The notes under the pieces: generated by a model
The model's database searches: none
Told to the model about the DNA's origin: nothing
The model's input: only the letters and a program-made list of their open reading frames with translations
Made by a program: the position numbers and the translations under genes
NCBI GenBank assembly: GCA_026225945.1
Contig: JAMJFZ010001258.1
Span: 11,710,001-11,774,000, forward strand
Source of the DNA: Cricetomys ansorgei
Lineage: Eukaryota > Chordata > Mammalia > Rodentia > Nesomyidae
Direction: 5' to 3'
DNA: 64,000 nucleotides
Shown: positions 10,741 through 22,015 of the stretch, piece after piece
How positions within the stretch are numbered: the first letter of the stretch is position 1
Layout of the letters: the number at the start of each line of letters is the position of its first letter

Positions 10741-13700
10741 TCTTCTTTGCATGTTCTCACAGATTTAGTAGCTTCTCTATCTCACAGTATAAGCAATTAG
10801 CGATGGGCCTGGCTAACCCTCCCAACTCTGGAAATATAAAGAATTCTTGGATCAACAAATCTGGTAAATGTATTCCTTAAGAAACTCATTGCATAATTCA
10901 TTCTTTCAGAAATAAGCACCCTTTCACATAGCCAGACGTAACTTCTGTTACATAACCCCTTTCCTTCCTTGCATTGATCTGTGTCCATTCCTTTATATGC
11001 AAAAGAATGTACCTGGATAAAAAACTATGCCAAGCCTCAGCTCCTTTCATCTACAAAAACCACTCTGATCATGTCCCCATTCCCTCTCCGGCTTCTTCCT
11101 ATTCTTCCTATCTCCCTGGCTCCCTTTTCTTGGCCCCCTCCTAAGTGCATTCTCCACTCCTGTTTCCTTGTCAAATACCAGTCACAATACGGCTGAGGCA
11201 TCATGCAGAAGGTGATGTACATGGGGAATGAGCAGAGAACAGTTCCAACCCTCATTTATCTCCACCGCATAAAGCCTGAGAACCAATCACAGGAACACAG
11301 CCTCTGCGGTGATGCTCACCTGCAAAACTGCCAAAGCAACCCTGAGTACCACCCCTTACCTCCAAGTGTTCTGAGCTGCAGCTTGATTGATTTTCACTGG
11401 CAGAGTCACCTTACTTAGCTTGGAATCTCATTTAAAGTACAAGAAAGTATCTATTTTTCTTCAGGGTGCCACTTGGGTATGAGTTTTCAGATTTTTCCTA
11501 GAGAAAAGCCCAGCATTTCTTACTTCATATCTTATGTTTCCCATTTTTACTCTATTCTCCTTCTAAACAGCAAAAAGATTAGTTGCAAATCTCTTTAAAG
11601 ACCTCAAGACTTTTCAGGACTGCTCGCTTTTCTGTCTAAAAATGTGCTCATTTTAGTTTCAGTCCAACCTCTTTCCCTAGCCTAGGTATATTAAGCAAAT
11701 CTCTGACTCCTACTTTCTCCATCCTTTGAACACGAGGGGAAAGCTGGATGGTTTATGCGAGGCATCAACAATCCACCTGAGAGAGTCTTAAAAGAAAGAT
11801 TAGCAGGGGTCAGGTCAAGACTTGCCATCCACCATCTTCCCGTCTACCTTGGCTTCTATCTATGGAGCCAAGCTTCATGCCTCCCTAACTCCCTTCTCTT
11901 CTTCCCTTCCAGCAAGGGAAGCTTGTCATGTGTCAACACGGTGCTTCAGAGTGAAGAAAGAAGAAGGTGGCCACCATGCTCAATGAATCAATGTTTAGTG
12001 GGGAAGGCACAAGACTAGAGAAATAACATGTACAAAAGCCATAAAGGAATTGCAAGCTATATAATAATAATTTTCCAGCAAGGGACTGAAGGGTTGGCCA
12101 ACCTGGACATTTCTCTGAGTATTCAAATGGTACTTCGTTGGGTTGAAAGGTGTAAGATAAAAGGGAATTGGGTACGTGAAAAAATATGATAGGGGACTGA
12201 GGGGAAAATATGGATGGGAGCAAATAAGACTATTATGGACTGGTGTGAAGCCTACAATCAGGAAAAAAATAGGTTTGTTGTAAATTAGCTGAAAGAACCA
12301 CAATTTGGAGCTCCTAGTATTGCACATTACCACCCTCTATTTGCTCTTCTGAGTCTACATAAACTGGGTGTCATTACCTAACTCCACTATTTTAATAACA
12401 GACAATGGGAAGCAGATAAAAGCCCAACAATTTCTCTGACACAGATTCAAAGCATCCTGACCCAGTGTTCATTGGCTAATGCTGCCAACAACAGGATACC
12501 AAAGAGCCATAAAGGAGAAGTAGTATCATCCAAGGAGTCCTCTATGGACAAGCATTTGGAACCTTCATACGAGGTCATTGTCCCAAGTGTGGTACCGGCA
12601 ATGGGAGCAGGCAATCCCTGAAGGAACTTAGGTTTTGCATTGGTCCTACTGTGTAACAAAGGAAACTGAGGTTTCCCTTAGATGCCTAAAACTGGGTGGA
12701 TCCTCTTCTGACTGCATTTATCCAGCAATACCAGGAAGGCCATATTCACTGAAGATGGACTCTGGCTGCAGGCATTCCAGGAAAAGAAACATCTATTTAA
12801 AAGTCTTTTTGTTTTAACTGAAGTCTTTTGTGAGCATGCAACAATGCCTTATATCTCTAGACAAGAAAGCAAAATAAGAAATCTACCCCATGGTCCTCTG
12901 TTCTCAGAGTATCATGCTCATACCAGAACAAGCACCTCATTAAACATCTTGCCATTAGTAGGTTTAGATCAGAGACAACATTTGAAAGCACCTTTTCCTG
13001 GCACATTGTTGTCATTCAATGTACACTAGCAATTATGATAAAGGCCCCCAACACATTGCCTCCACTTACACTGCAATCTCCTGAAAATGTTCCTTTTGTC
13101 AACTCTGATAAGCAGTCTGGCAAGTGCCACTAGACATCCAGTGAATTTTGAAAACTGTGCCCTTCTGGATATGTCACTGTCAGTTTTCAGCTGGCTGGCT
13201 TCCAACACATGCTGTCACTCCAACACATCCACTTATCCCATTCTACACCATCTAGCTGTTGACAGAAGACTAGCTATAGAAAAGGGAGCACTGCCCCTAC
13301 AAGGCTGGTGGAAGAACAGATAGGTCACGAAGAACCAAGCGTCCATGGGAGGCTGCCTGACAGTGGTAGACTTGGGACATCTGCAGTGCACCAGCTGTCA
13401 GGCCCAGACAGGCTTTCAACAGACTCCGAACATCACGGCCAAGGAGCTGGAAATACATCCTCCCCTCTGACTGTCCCAAGAGACACTTTCACACACTGAT
13501 GACATGCCAAGTGCACAGTCAAGGGACGAGGTGGACTTAAGAGACTCCACAGGACAAGCCAAGAAACAGGTGAATGAGAAGAAAACCACATGACAGGGAG
13601 AGTGTTGGACCAGAGTGTTCAAGGAAGTCTTCGGAGGGACGGAACACATGCTGGGTGCGCTAAAATGGCTCAAAAAAAGAGAGGCAATTTCTATACAAGT

Positions 13701-13955
13701 CATGGTATCAATAAAGGCCAGGATGGTAGGCAGTGAGACAACAAATTCTGTAGAAGCTCTCCTTGGACCTTCTTAGTTTCTACCTGAGAGTAGGGACCTA
13801 GATCTGAAGTGGCAAGAACGGAGTCGAGACCACTTGAAGAAATCAACTAAAGCTGCCGACTGAGGAATTCTTTGGTTCTGAATAGGCCACAGTTCTGCCA
13901 TCTTGGTTAATAGCCCAAGTCCATTCTTATGACCTATAGATTTCTAAAACAGTCA
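10741..13955. other. Intronic sequence, no gene or clear repeat recognised
   Basis: About 3.2 kb of mixed unique sequence. The open frames here (for example 112 codons minus at 11995-12333 and 95 codons minus at 13416-13703) are short, overlap others and show no domains. Confidence 0.45.
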
Positions 13956-14080
13956 CTGTTACTGAAATCTCAGCTTCCCCATGCAGGAAATGGAAAGGCT
14001 CAATAATACCTACTTCAGAAGGATTGGGGGAGGGGACTAGATGAGATAACTGAGCACAGAATAAGCAGGTGTTTCCCCAA
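13956..14080 (+). mobile_element. MIR SINE fragment
   Basis: TCTCAGCTTCCCCATGCAGG, AAATGGAAAGGCTCAATAAT, ACCTACTTCAGAAGG and GATGAGATAACTGAGCACAG follow the 3' half of MIR in order. Confidence 0.75.
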
Positions 14081-14924
14081 ATGAAGATCACAAAGTATTC
14101 AACAATTTCAGCATGCGTCTCCCATCTACTGGAGGGATGGGCTATGACTTAAGAACAGGTTTAAAAGCTGAAAACTCCAATCACAGAAATTTAAAGACTG
14201 AGAATGTGGCTCCTTACGTAAAGATTTAGTGGACTTGGTTATTTATAAACTGTAAAATACCTACTTTATGAAGAATAAAACTTCAGTAACATATCTAAGT
14301 GAGGAAAACAGCGGCATCCAGTTCAGCAGGGCTTTCAGGTGATGTGTCATATTTAAAGCACCCACATCACGAGAAGGGGGAAAGTCACAAATAGACAGCG
14401 ATGCCGAATTCATGGACATGTGTAGATTCAGATAGGCAACAAGACAGAAGTATGTCCCAGTCTCAAAAGATAAACAAAATTTTAATAAGGTAAAAATTTA
14501 CTGAAAGTCCTTTAACTTAAAGTCTCATCTCATCCAAAGATAATGAATGTTGTTAAATATGGCTGGAAAAAATATCAAAGGGCTTGTTTTCTTGCTCTCC
14601 CTATCTCAGTGGGTCTCTTTCCTCCTTGACGGGCTCAGTCTCGCTCCCAGGAAAAGCTTCCTCCCGTGTACCGCAGGATCTCTTCACAGTCTTTCTCAGC
14701 ATCTTTCCCCCATTTCCACAGCTCCTGCGCAACTCTTCCTCCTCAGTGACAACTTTTAGCATTTCTTCAAGGTTATGGCTTGAATCGTTTCTCAGAAAAA
14801 GAAACCCCGATGGCGACATCTTCCTCCCAGGACTTCAGAACTTACCTTACTCGGAAACAATGTTTTGGCCAGGATATTAACCCTAGAGTGTACTGGAGTA
14901 GAACATGTTGCTAATTCAGAATGG
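14081..14924. other. Unique intronic sequence
   Basis: AT-rich up to about 14560, then pyrimidine-rich with three overlapping 70-100 codon frames on both strands. No domain and no splice-site pair bounding a convincing exon. Confidence 0.45.
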
Positions 14925-15165
14925 ATGGTGTATGGAGGGAAACTAAGAGAGAGCCGGGAGAGGATAATGAAGACGGAGGGGCGGAGATGCTGCCACAGGC
15001 CAAGGGAAGCCACAGACTGCCTGCTGGCTTCCAGGGCTGGGAGGGGACAGGTCTGTGACAGTCTTAGAAGGGGACACCCTGACAACCTTGAATTAGAACT
15101 CACATCCTCCGGAATTGTGAAGCACACATTTCTACCACTGAAGCCACCCAACATAGGACAGTATG
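14925..15165 (+). mobile_element. MLT1-type MaLR LTR, 3' part
   Basis: ATGCTGCCACAGGCCAAGGG, GGCTTCCAGGGCTGGGAGGG, then CATCCTCCGGAATTGTGAAG and CTGAAGCCACCCAACATAGG match the order of MLT1 LTR landmarks up to the usual AAGCCACCCAG ending. The open frames on both strands over this stretch arise from the LTR. Confidence 0.72.
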
Positions 15166-15474
15166 ACACATGACCTCCGCACACGAATGACCCTGAGGAA
15201 GTCTACCTGGAGCCACCTTCCGGTATAGTGGTGCCACTGTACTTGCAGAGTCTGTAGCTACCCTTCACTCATTCCAGGAAATACATGGTCCGTATTAAAG
15301 ACCACCTCCATATTAAAGGGTGGCATCAAAAGAGCAGCTCTAAGGAGGTATTCCGTGAGTGATTATTACTTACATCAAGGAAGTGTGAGACATGAAACCT
15401 CAATATAGGAATTAGGACAGGCTGAGAAACTACAGCCAAAGCTGAAGCAAACACCCACAGAGAGTTACGTCTGT
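15166..15474. other. Unique intronic sequence
   Basis: No gene or repeat recognised. Confidence 0.4.
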
Positions 15475-15690
15475 GATCCAACGCCACTCTAAACACTTTA
15501 ACAAGCTTTTCGGCGCATCTTCTCAGCTTCCCAGCGAGGCTCTACCATCATGCACACTTCCTGTGACAAGAAAGCTAAACAAAGAAGAGCTCTGCCCAAA
15601 GCTGACAGCTGAAAAACAGCAGAGCTGGGATTTGAACATAGGTAATATGGATCAGACCACATGCTTTGACCTAACAGTTACACTCAAGAG
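15475..15690 (-). mobile_element. MIR SINE, diverged
   Basis: Contains CCACTCTAAACACTTTAACA and further on CAGCAGAGCTGGGATTTGAA with GATCAGACCACATGCTTTGA, the inverted MIR landmarks. The 126-codon plus-strand frame 15473-15853 runs across it and is therefore not supported. Confidence 0.68.
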
Positions 15691-16084
15691 TGTACAAATA
15701 ATACACAAAACAGGTGTAAAACACAGATGCTCCTTCCCCATGGGTACCTCAGTGGCTGCTAAAAGAGCTAAGGGGCTAGAACATTTTCTTAACTCTGTAA
15801 GAAAGCAAAGAGAGCAGCACCTCCACCACCCTGCTCCCTTGATGGAACCATAACAGACAGTGCTTTGAGGTGGAGAAGTCACACAGGTCCAACGCACGAG
15901 GAACGTTACTGATGTCGTGACTCTCCAGGTGAGCCTTCACATAGGGATCTTACACTAAGAAAATCAGATATAGTCGACTTACGGGAATACCAACAGCAAC
16001 TTTCAACCAAGCAGGTCTATCTAGAGTAGGGTCAAATATATAGGCCCTAGTATTTAGCGAATTTAGAACAAATTTCTACCTCTA

Positions 16085-16275
16085 CAATCTCATAAGCAGG
16101 AAAATTAATTCAACTCTCTCTAGCCTTTAGGCTGCTCTGATGTAGAATAGGGACGACACTAGTATTTTCCCCACTGGTTTATGGTAAAGATCAACAAAAT
16201 GTATGTACAGCATTCCAGTAGTTAAAGAAATCTGACACACAGTGGTCAGTAACTACGACAAGTATTATCATCATT
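16085..16275 (+). mobile_element. MIR SINE
   Basis: CAACTCTCTCTAGCCTTTAG, GTAGAATAGGGACGACACTA and GTTTATGGTAAAGATCAAC with later CAGCATTCCAGTAG follow the 3' half of MIR. Confidence 0.65.
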
Positions 16276-16574
16276 ACTGATGTCATTGATGATACCATTG
16301 TTGGTTTCATTTTTCAAAGCACATGGTCCTGGACATGCTCAGGGCTCAGGGAGTTATGCACCTCCTCTGAATCTAGAAATGCACCATTTCAAAGTTGTGA
16401 TTGTGCTAAGACTTTTGCCAATAATCTGACAAAACGTTTAGGCATACAAATTACCTTAAATCATATAATAGATCGACACCTTCGTTGTGTCTGTACACGC
16501 CGAGAACTTCTGCAGTGCTTATCTGTGAACCTCGGAGTTTGGCTTTTTCCGAAATGCAACCTTGCTAAAAACCA
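16276..16574. other. Unique intronic sequence
   Basis: Starts with an ATC/ATT-rich stretch; otherwise nothing recognised. Confidence 0.4.
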
Positions 16575-16905
16575 GTTTGACAGCATGTGCTGAATCTTAA
16601 AATTTCTCCTAAGAAGCTATCCTAAGGAAAGAATCTGAAGCACAGATAAGAACAAAGATTTGTGCATCTATGTGTGCATTATAACACTTTTTTAAATAGA
16701 GAAATGAAAGCAACTTAAATCTCCAAGAACAGAAGAATAAGCAGTTAATTATGGAACAACAATATAATACCCCATTCCACAAACACTAAAAGTGTGTTCA
16801 GAAAACACTTTGAATAACAGAGAAATATGTTTAGTCAAACTTCGTATAAAATAAGAGTGAAACTGGTTATGAAAGTTCATCTCAATTATGAGAAAGTATA
16901 CAGGT
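16575..16905 (+). mobile_element. Ancient L1 (L1M-like) fragment
   Basis: AAAGATTTGTGCATCTATGT, ATTATAACACTTTTTTAAAT, AAAGCAACTTAAATCTCC and GTTAATTATGGAACAACAAT follow the order typical of the old mammalian L1 segment (TTTATAATAGCAAAA, CAACCTAAATGTCCA, AAATTATGGTATATCC). No open frame is left. Confidence 0.65.
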
Positions 16906-17769
16906 AAAACTACATATCGTTATGCAAATGCCAAGACCTCACTACCACATGGACAGGATTTACACGCAAATATTCTTTAGAGTACTCTTCATCTATCAAG
17001 CTTTGGGAAACTATTTTTGCCAGTAAAATTATATAAAAATTTAAATACCCAAGACAGAGGAAAATGGAGAGTTCAAGAAATTCATTGTTTCTTCCTATTT
17101 GACAAGGAAAAAAAAATCTTTTACGACACTCTCCATTCTCGGGACTGTGGGAATTTGGGCAGATGTATTTCAAGAAGATAAGGAGATAGACCATCAAAGC
17201 ATCAGAACAAAGCAGAATCGGCTCTGAGTCAAGCTCCTCATGGTTTCCATCATTACTACCCACCACTGGCACCACCACTGCCCACAGCCCCACAGGAGGC
17301 ATGCTTTAGGGAGGAAATGGACTACGGTTGTTCTGTACCCCCTGTATCCTGTACTAAAAGAGCCCCAGTACCTCCCAGACAACCCGCACTTACCTTTCAG
17401 AGGCTTGATGCCTGCCTGACCTTTAACTAAGAACAGGAAGCCAATGAAGCCTGGTCTCCAATGGCCTCTCACCCGGTAAGACTCATGGAGGCCAGTCAGC
17501 TCATCCAGATGCACCCATTTAGAATCTGCACTTACACAACTGACAGCCACAAGTTCTAGTGAAAAATAAAGTTTCTAGGTGCCCTCAGGCGGGGATCTTC
17601 AGATTTCATCTTCTTGCCTTTTTAGTCCCTGTGAATTACGACAGGTCACTGCACAAGCTACAAGGGTTGACAAATAAATAAGCAAACACATGAAGCGAGT
17701 GACTGGATCGGTGAATAAGGTAAGAACAGCATTAAGTCTCCAAACTGTTCCCTCTAGTGGACAACTCCC
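16906..17769. other. Unique intronic sequence
   Basis: No repeat recognised. Minus-strand open frames of 130 (16910-17302) and 118 codons (17194-17550) overlap each other in different frames. Neither has a domain or plausible splice context. Confidence 0.45.
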
Positions 17770-18135
17770 TGCACCAAATCACTTACCAAAGGCATCATCT
17801 TAACTCAGTTATTCTTCTACAGGGTTTGTTCCACTCTATCTACAGGGAAACACCTAAATTCCTCAATCGGGCATCAACATTCCACAACATGCTTTCGCTT
17901 CCTGTCAAACTTCTATCATGGTCACCCTTCCCAAAACTGCGTCCACGTGTCAATTATCCTGGCCTCCGGATCACTTTTTTTGAGTGCTCTCTGGTTCTTC
18001 TCTCCTCCTAAATTTAACCTTGCATTTATCTAGAATGTTGATCCTTCATATCAACCACAAAAGTTCGACTTTCCCTTAAAGCTCACTTCACACACAGTTC
18101 CTTGATTTACCATTCTCTGATTTCTCCAAGATGAA
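17770..18135 (+). mobile_element. L2 LINE fragment, ancient
   Basis: Pyrimidine-rich stretch in the style of the L2 3' region, with CTTTCCCTTAAAGCTCACTT followed by CACACAGTTCCTTGATTTAC. Weak similarity only. Confidence 0.5.
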
Positions 18136-18155
18136 CTAATCTACGGCATGATTAT

Positions 18156-18435
18156 GTGCCGGAGAGATGCCTCGGTTGGTATAGGGCTTGCTGTACAAGC
18201 AAGATGACCCGAGTTTGATCTCCAGAACCTACTTAAAAGACAAGACATGGTAGAATGTATTAACAACCCCAGTGCTATGGAAATGGAGACAGAAGGATTT
18301 GTGGGATCGCTAGCCAGCCAGCTTAGACTATGCAGTGGGCTCCAGAACAAGTAGAGAGAGATCCTTTCTCAGCAAACAAGATGAACAGCGCCCAAGGAAC
18401 AACACTCCACACTAAGCTCTTCCCTTCCTGCTCAT

Positions 18436-18482
<47 letters not shown>
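18156..18482 (+). mobile_element. B4-like SINE with CA tail
   Basis: Begins GTGCCGGAGAGATGCCTCGG (degraded GGGCTGGAGAGATGGCTCAG, tRNA box A), continues to GACCCGAGTTTGATCTCCAG (box B), then a B1-related right half with CCCCAGTGCTATGGAAATGG and GCTAGCCAGCCAGCTTAGAC, and ends in a CA array (18438-18482). Confidence 0.8.
18438..18482. repeat. (CA)n microsatellite
   Basis: About 22 uninterrupted CA units at the 3' tail of the B4-like SINE. Confidence 0.97.
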
Positions 18483-18484
<2 letters not shown>

Positions 18485-18819
18485 AACCCACAGGTACAAA
18501 GACCGACTTAATTATTTCTTGAAGAATGGAATGTGAAAGTTTTGTTTTATCTCTTGCCTTTTTTCCCATTCTTTCTCATCCTTCCAGAACTCCCTATTCT
18601 CTGTTCCTACATTCATCTCTCTCCTAATTAGAGGATATTAGACAAATATTTTTCCTTTATTTGTGTAGTAGTAGATCTAGGTAAATGGACTTAACAAATG
18701 CATGGCCAAGTACAGCATATTCTCCCAGGCTCAGTCCTCACTCTGAGCATCAACTCAGAAAGCCCTTAACAACTGCTGGCTACCCAGCAAGCATTTAAAA
18801 GCAAACACCAAATAAGCTG

Positions 18820-18930
18820 AGGAACATCACAGGACACAAAATCAACACGCAAAAACAATCACATTTGTATTTCTAGTGACTAGAAACTCACTAAAAATAA
18901 ACGTGTGGAAAAGGAACAAACCGTTAACAC
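18820..18930 (+). mobile_element. L1 ORF2 fragment
   Basis: CACAGGACACAAAATCAACA followed by TTGTATTTCTAGTGACTAG resembles the L1 ORF2 segment encoding GYKINVQKS...FLYT. About 100 bases, out of context. Confidence 0.6.
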
Positions 18931-19125
18931 GCACACTCTACATAGGTCTCTGGGGATCCATGCTAAGTGGAAACAAGCCCATTCCAAGGTGTTACATACT
19001 TGCCAGTTAGACATTCTACAACTTTTAAGAAGCAACATTACAGAGATTTGGACCAGAGTAATGGTTTCCAGGGTGCAGTGAGGAAAAGTGAGAGGTAAAG
19101 GACCCAAATGACTATAAAAAACAAG

Positions 19126-19276
19126 ACGGGCAGCAATGGGCTCAACAGGTAAATGCACTCCCTGCCCAAACTGACTGCACCAGTTAGACTCCTGGAACCC
19201 ACCTGGTGGAAGGAGGAAACTGACTCCTCCCTCCAATTCATCCTCAGATCTCTATATGCATGTGCATACATGCCCA

Positions 19277-19325
<49 letters not shown>
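19126..19325 (+). mobile_element. RSINE1-like SINE with CA tail
   Basis: GGGCAGCAATGGGCTCAACA then GGTAAATGCACTCCCTGCCC, TGGAACCCACCTGGTGGAAG and GAGGAAACTGACTCCTCCCT follow the RSINE1 order, ending in a CA array. Confidence 0.85.
19279..19324. repeat. (CA)n microsatellite
   Basis: About 22 uninterrupted CA units forming the tail of the RSINE1-like element. Confidence 0.97.
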
Positions 19326-19326
<1 letters not shown>

Positions 19327-19435
19327 TAATTTCTAAATACATGCAACAAGAGAGAACCTTACAGTGGTGGAATGGTTCCTGTCTATGCGGGTAGGGAAAC
19401 AAACCTACTCCTTCACACTTGTACTGCACACATGT

Positions 19436-19517
19436 CAGTCAGCAATCTGGAGAAGCAGGAGAACCAGGAATTCAAGTCAGCCTGGGCTACATGAGACCTT
19501 GTCTTTAAAAAAAAATA
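19436..19517 (+). mobile_element. B1 SINE, 3' fragment
   Basis: GAATTCAAGTCAGCCTGGGC, TACATGAGACCTTGTC and an A-rich tail (19507-19515) are the end of a B1-type element. Confidence 0.75.
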
Positions 19518-19835
19518 GAGCCTGGGGAGATGCTTTAGTTATTAAAGTGTTTGTTATGCAAGCATGATGAACTGATTTTGGAGCCCTAACACCTGCATAA
19601 AAGTAAGGCATGACAAATGTCAATAAACCCAGTGCTTGGATGTTGGCGATCTATGAATCCCTGAGGTTGCTGGCCAACCACTGTAGCCAGCGCAGCAATT
19701 GCTGGGTTCATGAGGAACCTTGTCATAAGACAACAAGGTGAAGAAGCAATTGAGGAGGACATTCTGACATCAACCTCTGGGCTCCGTGCAGACCTACAAA
19801 GGCAGCCATGAAGGAGCATACATATTCATACATGG
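19518..19835 (+). mobile_element. B4-like SINE
   Basis: GAGCCTGGGGAGATGCTTTA then GTGTTTGTTATGCAAGCATG, CACCTGCATAAAAGTAAGGC, CCAGTGCTTGGATGTTGG, GTTGCTGGCCAACCA and AACCTCTGGGCTCCGTGCAG match the B4A module order from 5' ID-like part to right end. Confidence 0.82.
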
Positions 19836-20125
19836 GTAGCACAGCACATGGGGGGGAGAATGTCTGATATATGTGAAATGGCACACTACACCTAAATAAT
19901 ATGCAATTATCTACCCTCATCATCTTAAGAGGCTTCCCTGTGGATGGTAAGAATGTTCTTACATCTCTGGGAGAGTGCATGGTGGAAGGAGAATATTACA
20001 AGAAAGAAAACAAAAATTTGAACAATAAATCTTTCCTATCTCATCACCTTCGTCTATGGTAGATTGTCTAAGGTTTAGAAGAACAGATGAGAATTCAGCA
20101 CCAAGACGGGGAAAATGCCTGTTAG

Positions 20126-20495
20126 CTGTATTAGTCAGCTTTCTGTTGCTGCAGCAGAAGACCAGAGCTGACTAGCTTACAAAGGGAGCTGCTGACTTTG
20201 GTTCATGGTTTTGGAGGTTTCGCTATATGACTGGTTGGGGATGTTGTTTTCAGACTTTCAACAAGAAGCAGGTCATAAAGCAAAACTCTCGCCGAGAGAG
20301 CCAAAGAGAGGACTGGAAGGAGGGAGATGGCAGCTGAGGCCACTGCATCCTGGGCACATAACCAGTGACCTACAGACCTGCCACTAGAGCCGAAAGACCC
20401 TAATTCTTAAAAGTTCCATCACCATTAAGGTACCACCAACCAAAGACCAAGGCTTTAACTCCTTCAGCTTTGGGAGAAACTTACCAAAGCCAAAT
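20126..20495 (-). mobile_element. MaLR-class rodent LTR
   Basis: Read on the plus strand it starts CTGTATTAGTCAGCTTTCTG TTG-type and ends with TTCCATCACCATTAAGG, ACCAAGGCTTTAACTCC, i.e. the inverted MaLR LTR layout. Solo and diverged. Family assignment within MaLR is uncertain. Confidence 0.7.
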
Positions 20496-21284
20496 TATTA
20501 GCTAACGCCAATAACAGCTACATGGGAGGCAGCAAAGACCAAATGTCACAGCTATGGAATTTTACCGCACTGAGACTGAGCTTCATCTTGGTCACCTCCT
20601 GCTGTCGGACTCTGAGGCTGAAACCCTTTCGAGGCTGTTTGTGTGTGAAGCTTCCAGCATATTCTCTGACCCTAAATAACCGACAGCCTTTTAAATCAAT
20701 ACTATCACTGAAGAGATATTCTTGCAAATTTTGTATATTTTAAACTACTTCTATAGAAAAACCCAGGAGGAAGTAAGTGGTACCTCTTGAGGCCTGTGTT
20801 CTGATAGTCTCAGAACTCTTTCATCGTGGTGTTTCCCACTCTGATGTGCACAGACAGACAAGAAAGCCAGGACGGGCCTGGAAATGCTTGCCCCTAGACC
20901 GTCTCAGCTGTGACTACTTAGCCCGAATGGTCCCTTCATGTCTGTGCAAGAGCTTAAGCCGCAGAGAAGGCAGGTATCACCTTACACCAGTCCAAAATCC
21001 ACAGATACTACATATCTTGGCCACCTACAGAACCCTAAACCTACAACTTTGTCATTTACGAGGCTTTTGTTTAAGTCCTCTTCCTCCAAATGTTGAGATG
21101 TCTTAGTGTCCTTCCAACAAATACAATATCTCATTTAAACTGGGGATGATTTTTGCTGCTTGTGGCAACAAACTCTTTTACGAAAAGAGCTTCATCCAAA
21201 CTCTTTTATCCAGTATCACCTGATTCCCCAAGGAGACTAGACTGCTAGCTGCCAACTTACCCTCAGAAGGTTTACCTCAAAGTG
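20496..21284. other. Unique intronic sequence
   Basis: No repeat recognised. A 109-codon plus frame (20777-21106) has no domain and no splice context. Confidence 0.45.
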
Positions 21285-21480
21285 GAAGTCAGGGCCTGTG
21301 AGCAGCCTCTGTCAGTGCTCTCCAAGATCAATGTTAATTGCCCAATCAGACGGGCCTGATGCAGACAGAATGGGAGCTAATTAGCAAGTGCCAGAGCCCA
21401 TTGCAGTTATTAATGGCTGTCATTTATAATGATGAAGGTGCAACTGTGGGCTGCTTGCAAGTCTGTGCTTGTCACTCTTG
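21285..21480. promoter_or_regulatory. Candidate conserved noncoding element
   Basis: The block has an intact CCAATCA (21342-21348), TTAATTG (21334-21340), a perfect palindrome GCTAATTAGC (21376-21385) and TTATTAATGG plus TTATAATGATG nearby, and shows no repeat similarity. Dense homeodomain-type motifs in low-decay sequence are typical of developmental enhancers. Function is inference only. Confidence 0.4.
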
Positions 21481-21861
21481 AGCCAGGCATAGGGAGAATG
21501 GGCACAGGGAAGCTGATGAGCCAGGGCAAAGATTCTCTAGGACAAGGTCTCATGAATCTTCTAGATGCCGAGATGGCCGTGAAGTCTCTCAGATCAGAGA
21601 CTAATTAAGAAGAGAGCTCTTTGAAACCGTGGGTTCCTAAACCTTGGTCCCAGAAATTGATTCAGTGGGTTTGGAACGAGGCCCAGGAAACTGACTTTTC
21701 TTAAATTTCCCAGGTGATACTCATGATTCACCAAAAGAGAAAATCATTTAGACAAATACCCAAGGAAACCAGTTTAGAGTCCCCAAAGATTCCCTTATCT
21801 GTAGAGCCCTTATGGAACACGTACCAAGCAGAAAAGGCCAGGCACAGCTTTTTCATACCAC

Positions 21862-22015
21862 AGCAAGAGTAAGCAGCCACTGAGAACTGGAAGACCTAGA
21901 TTTGGGTCCCAGATCTGAAATCACTGACTGTCAAGCCCCTCGTGGCCTTAGTTTATCCATCTATGAAATGGAATATTGAATTCCATGGATCTCACATTCC
22001 TTTCATAAATGCGAG
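21862..22015 (+). mobile_element. MIR SINE
   Basis: AGACCTAGATTTGGGTCCCA, AAATCACTGACTGTCAAGCC, TTAGTTTATCCATCTATGAA and ATGGAATATTG reproduce the MIR order (GACCTGGGTTCGAATCCC, CTGTGTGACC, CAGTTTCCTCATCTGTAAAATGGG). Confidence 0.8.

Noticed and set aside
14820..14880. Possible exon near CTTACC at 14840
   Set aside because: A donor-like CTTACC occurs on the minus strand, but no matching acceptor or family-like peptide bounds an exon.
15473..15853. 126-codon plus-strand frame
   Set aside because: Runs across an inverted MIR; peptide has no domain.
18437..18482. CRISPR-like or regulatory reading of the CA arrays
   Set aside because: They are plain dinucleotide microsatellites at SINE tails, with no spacer structure.
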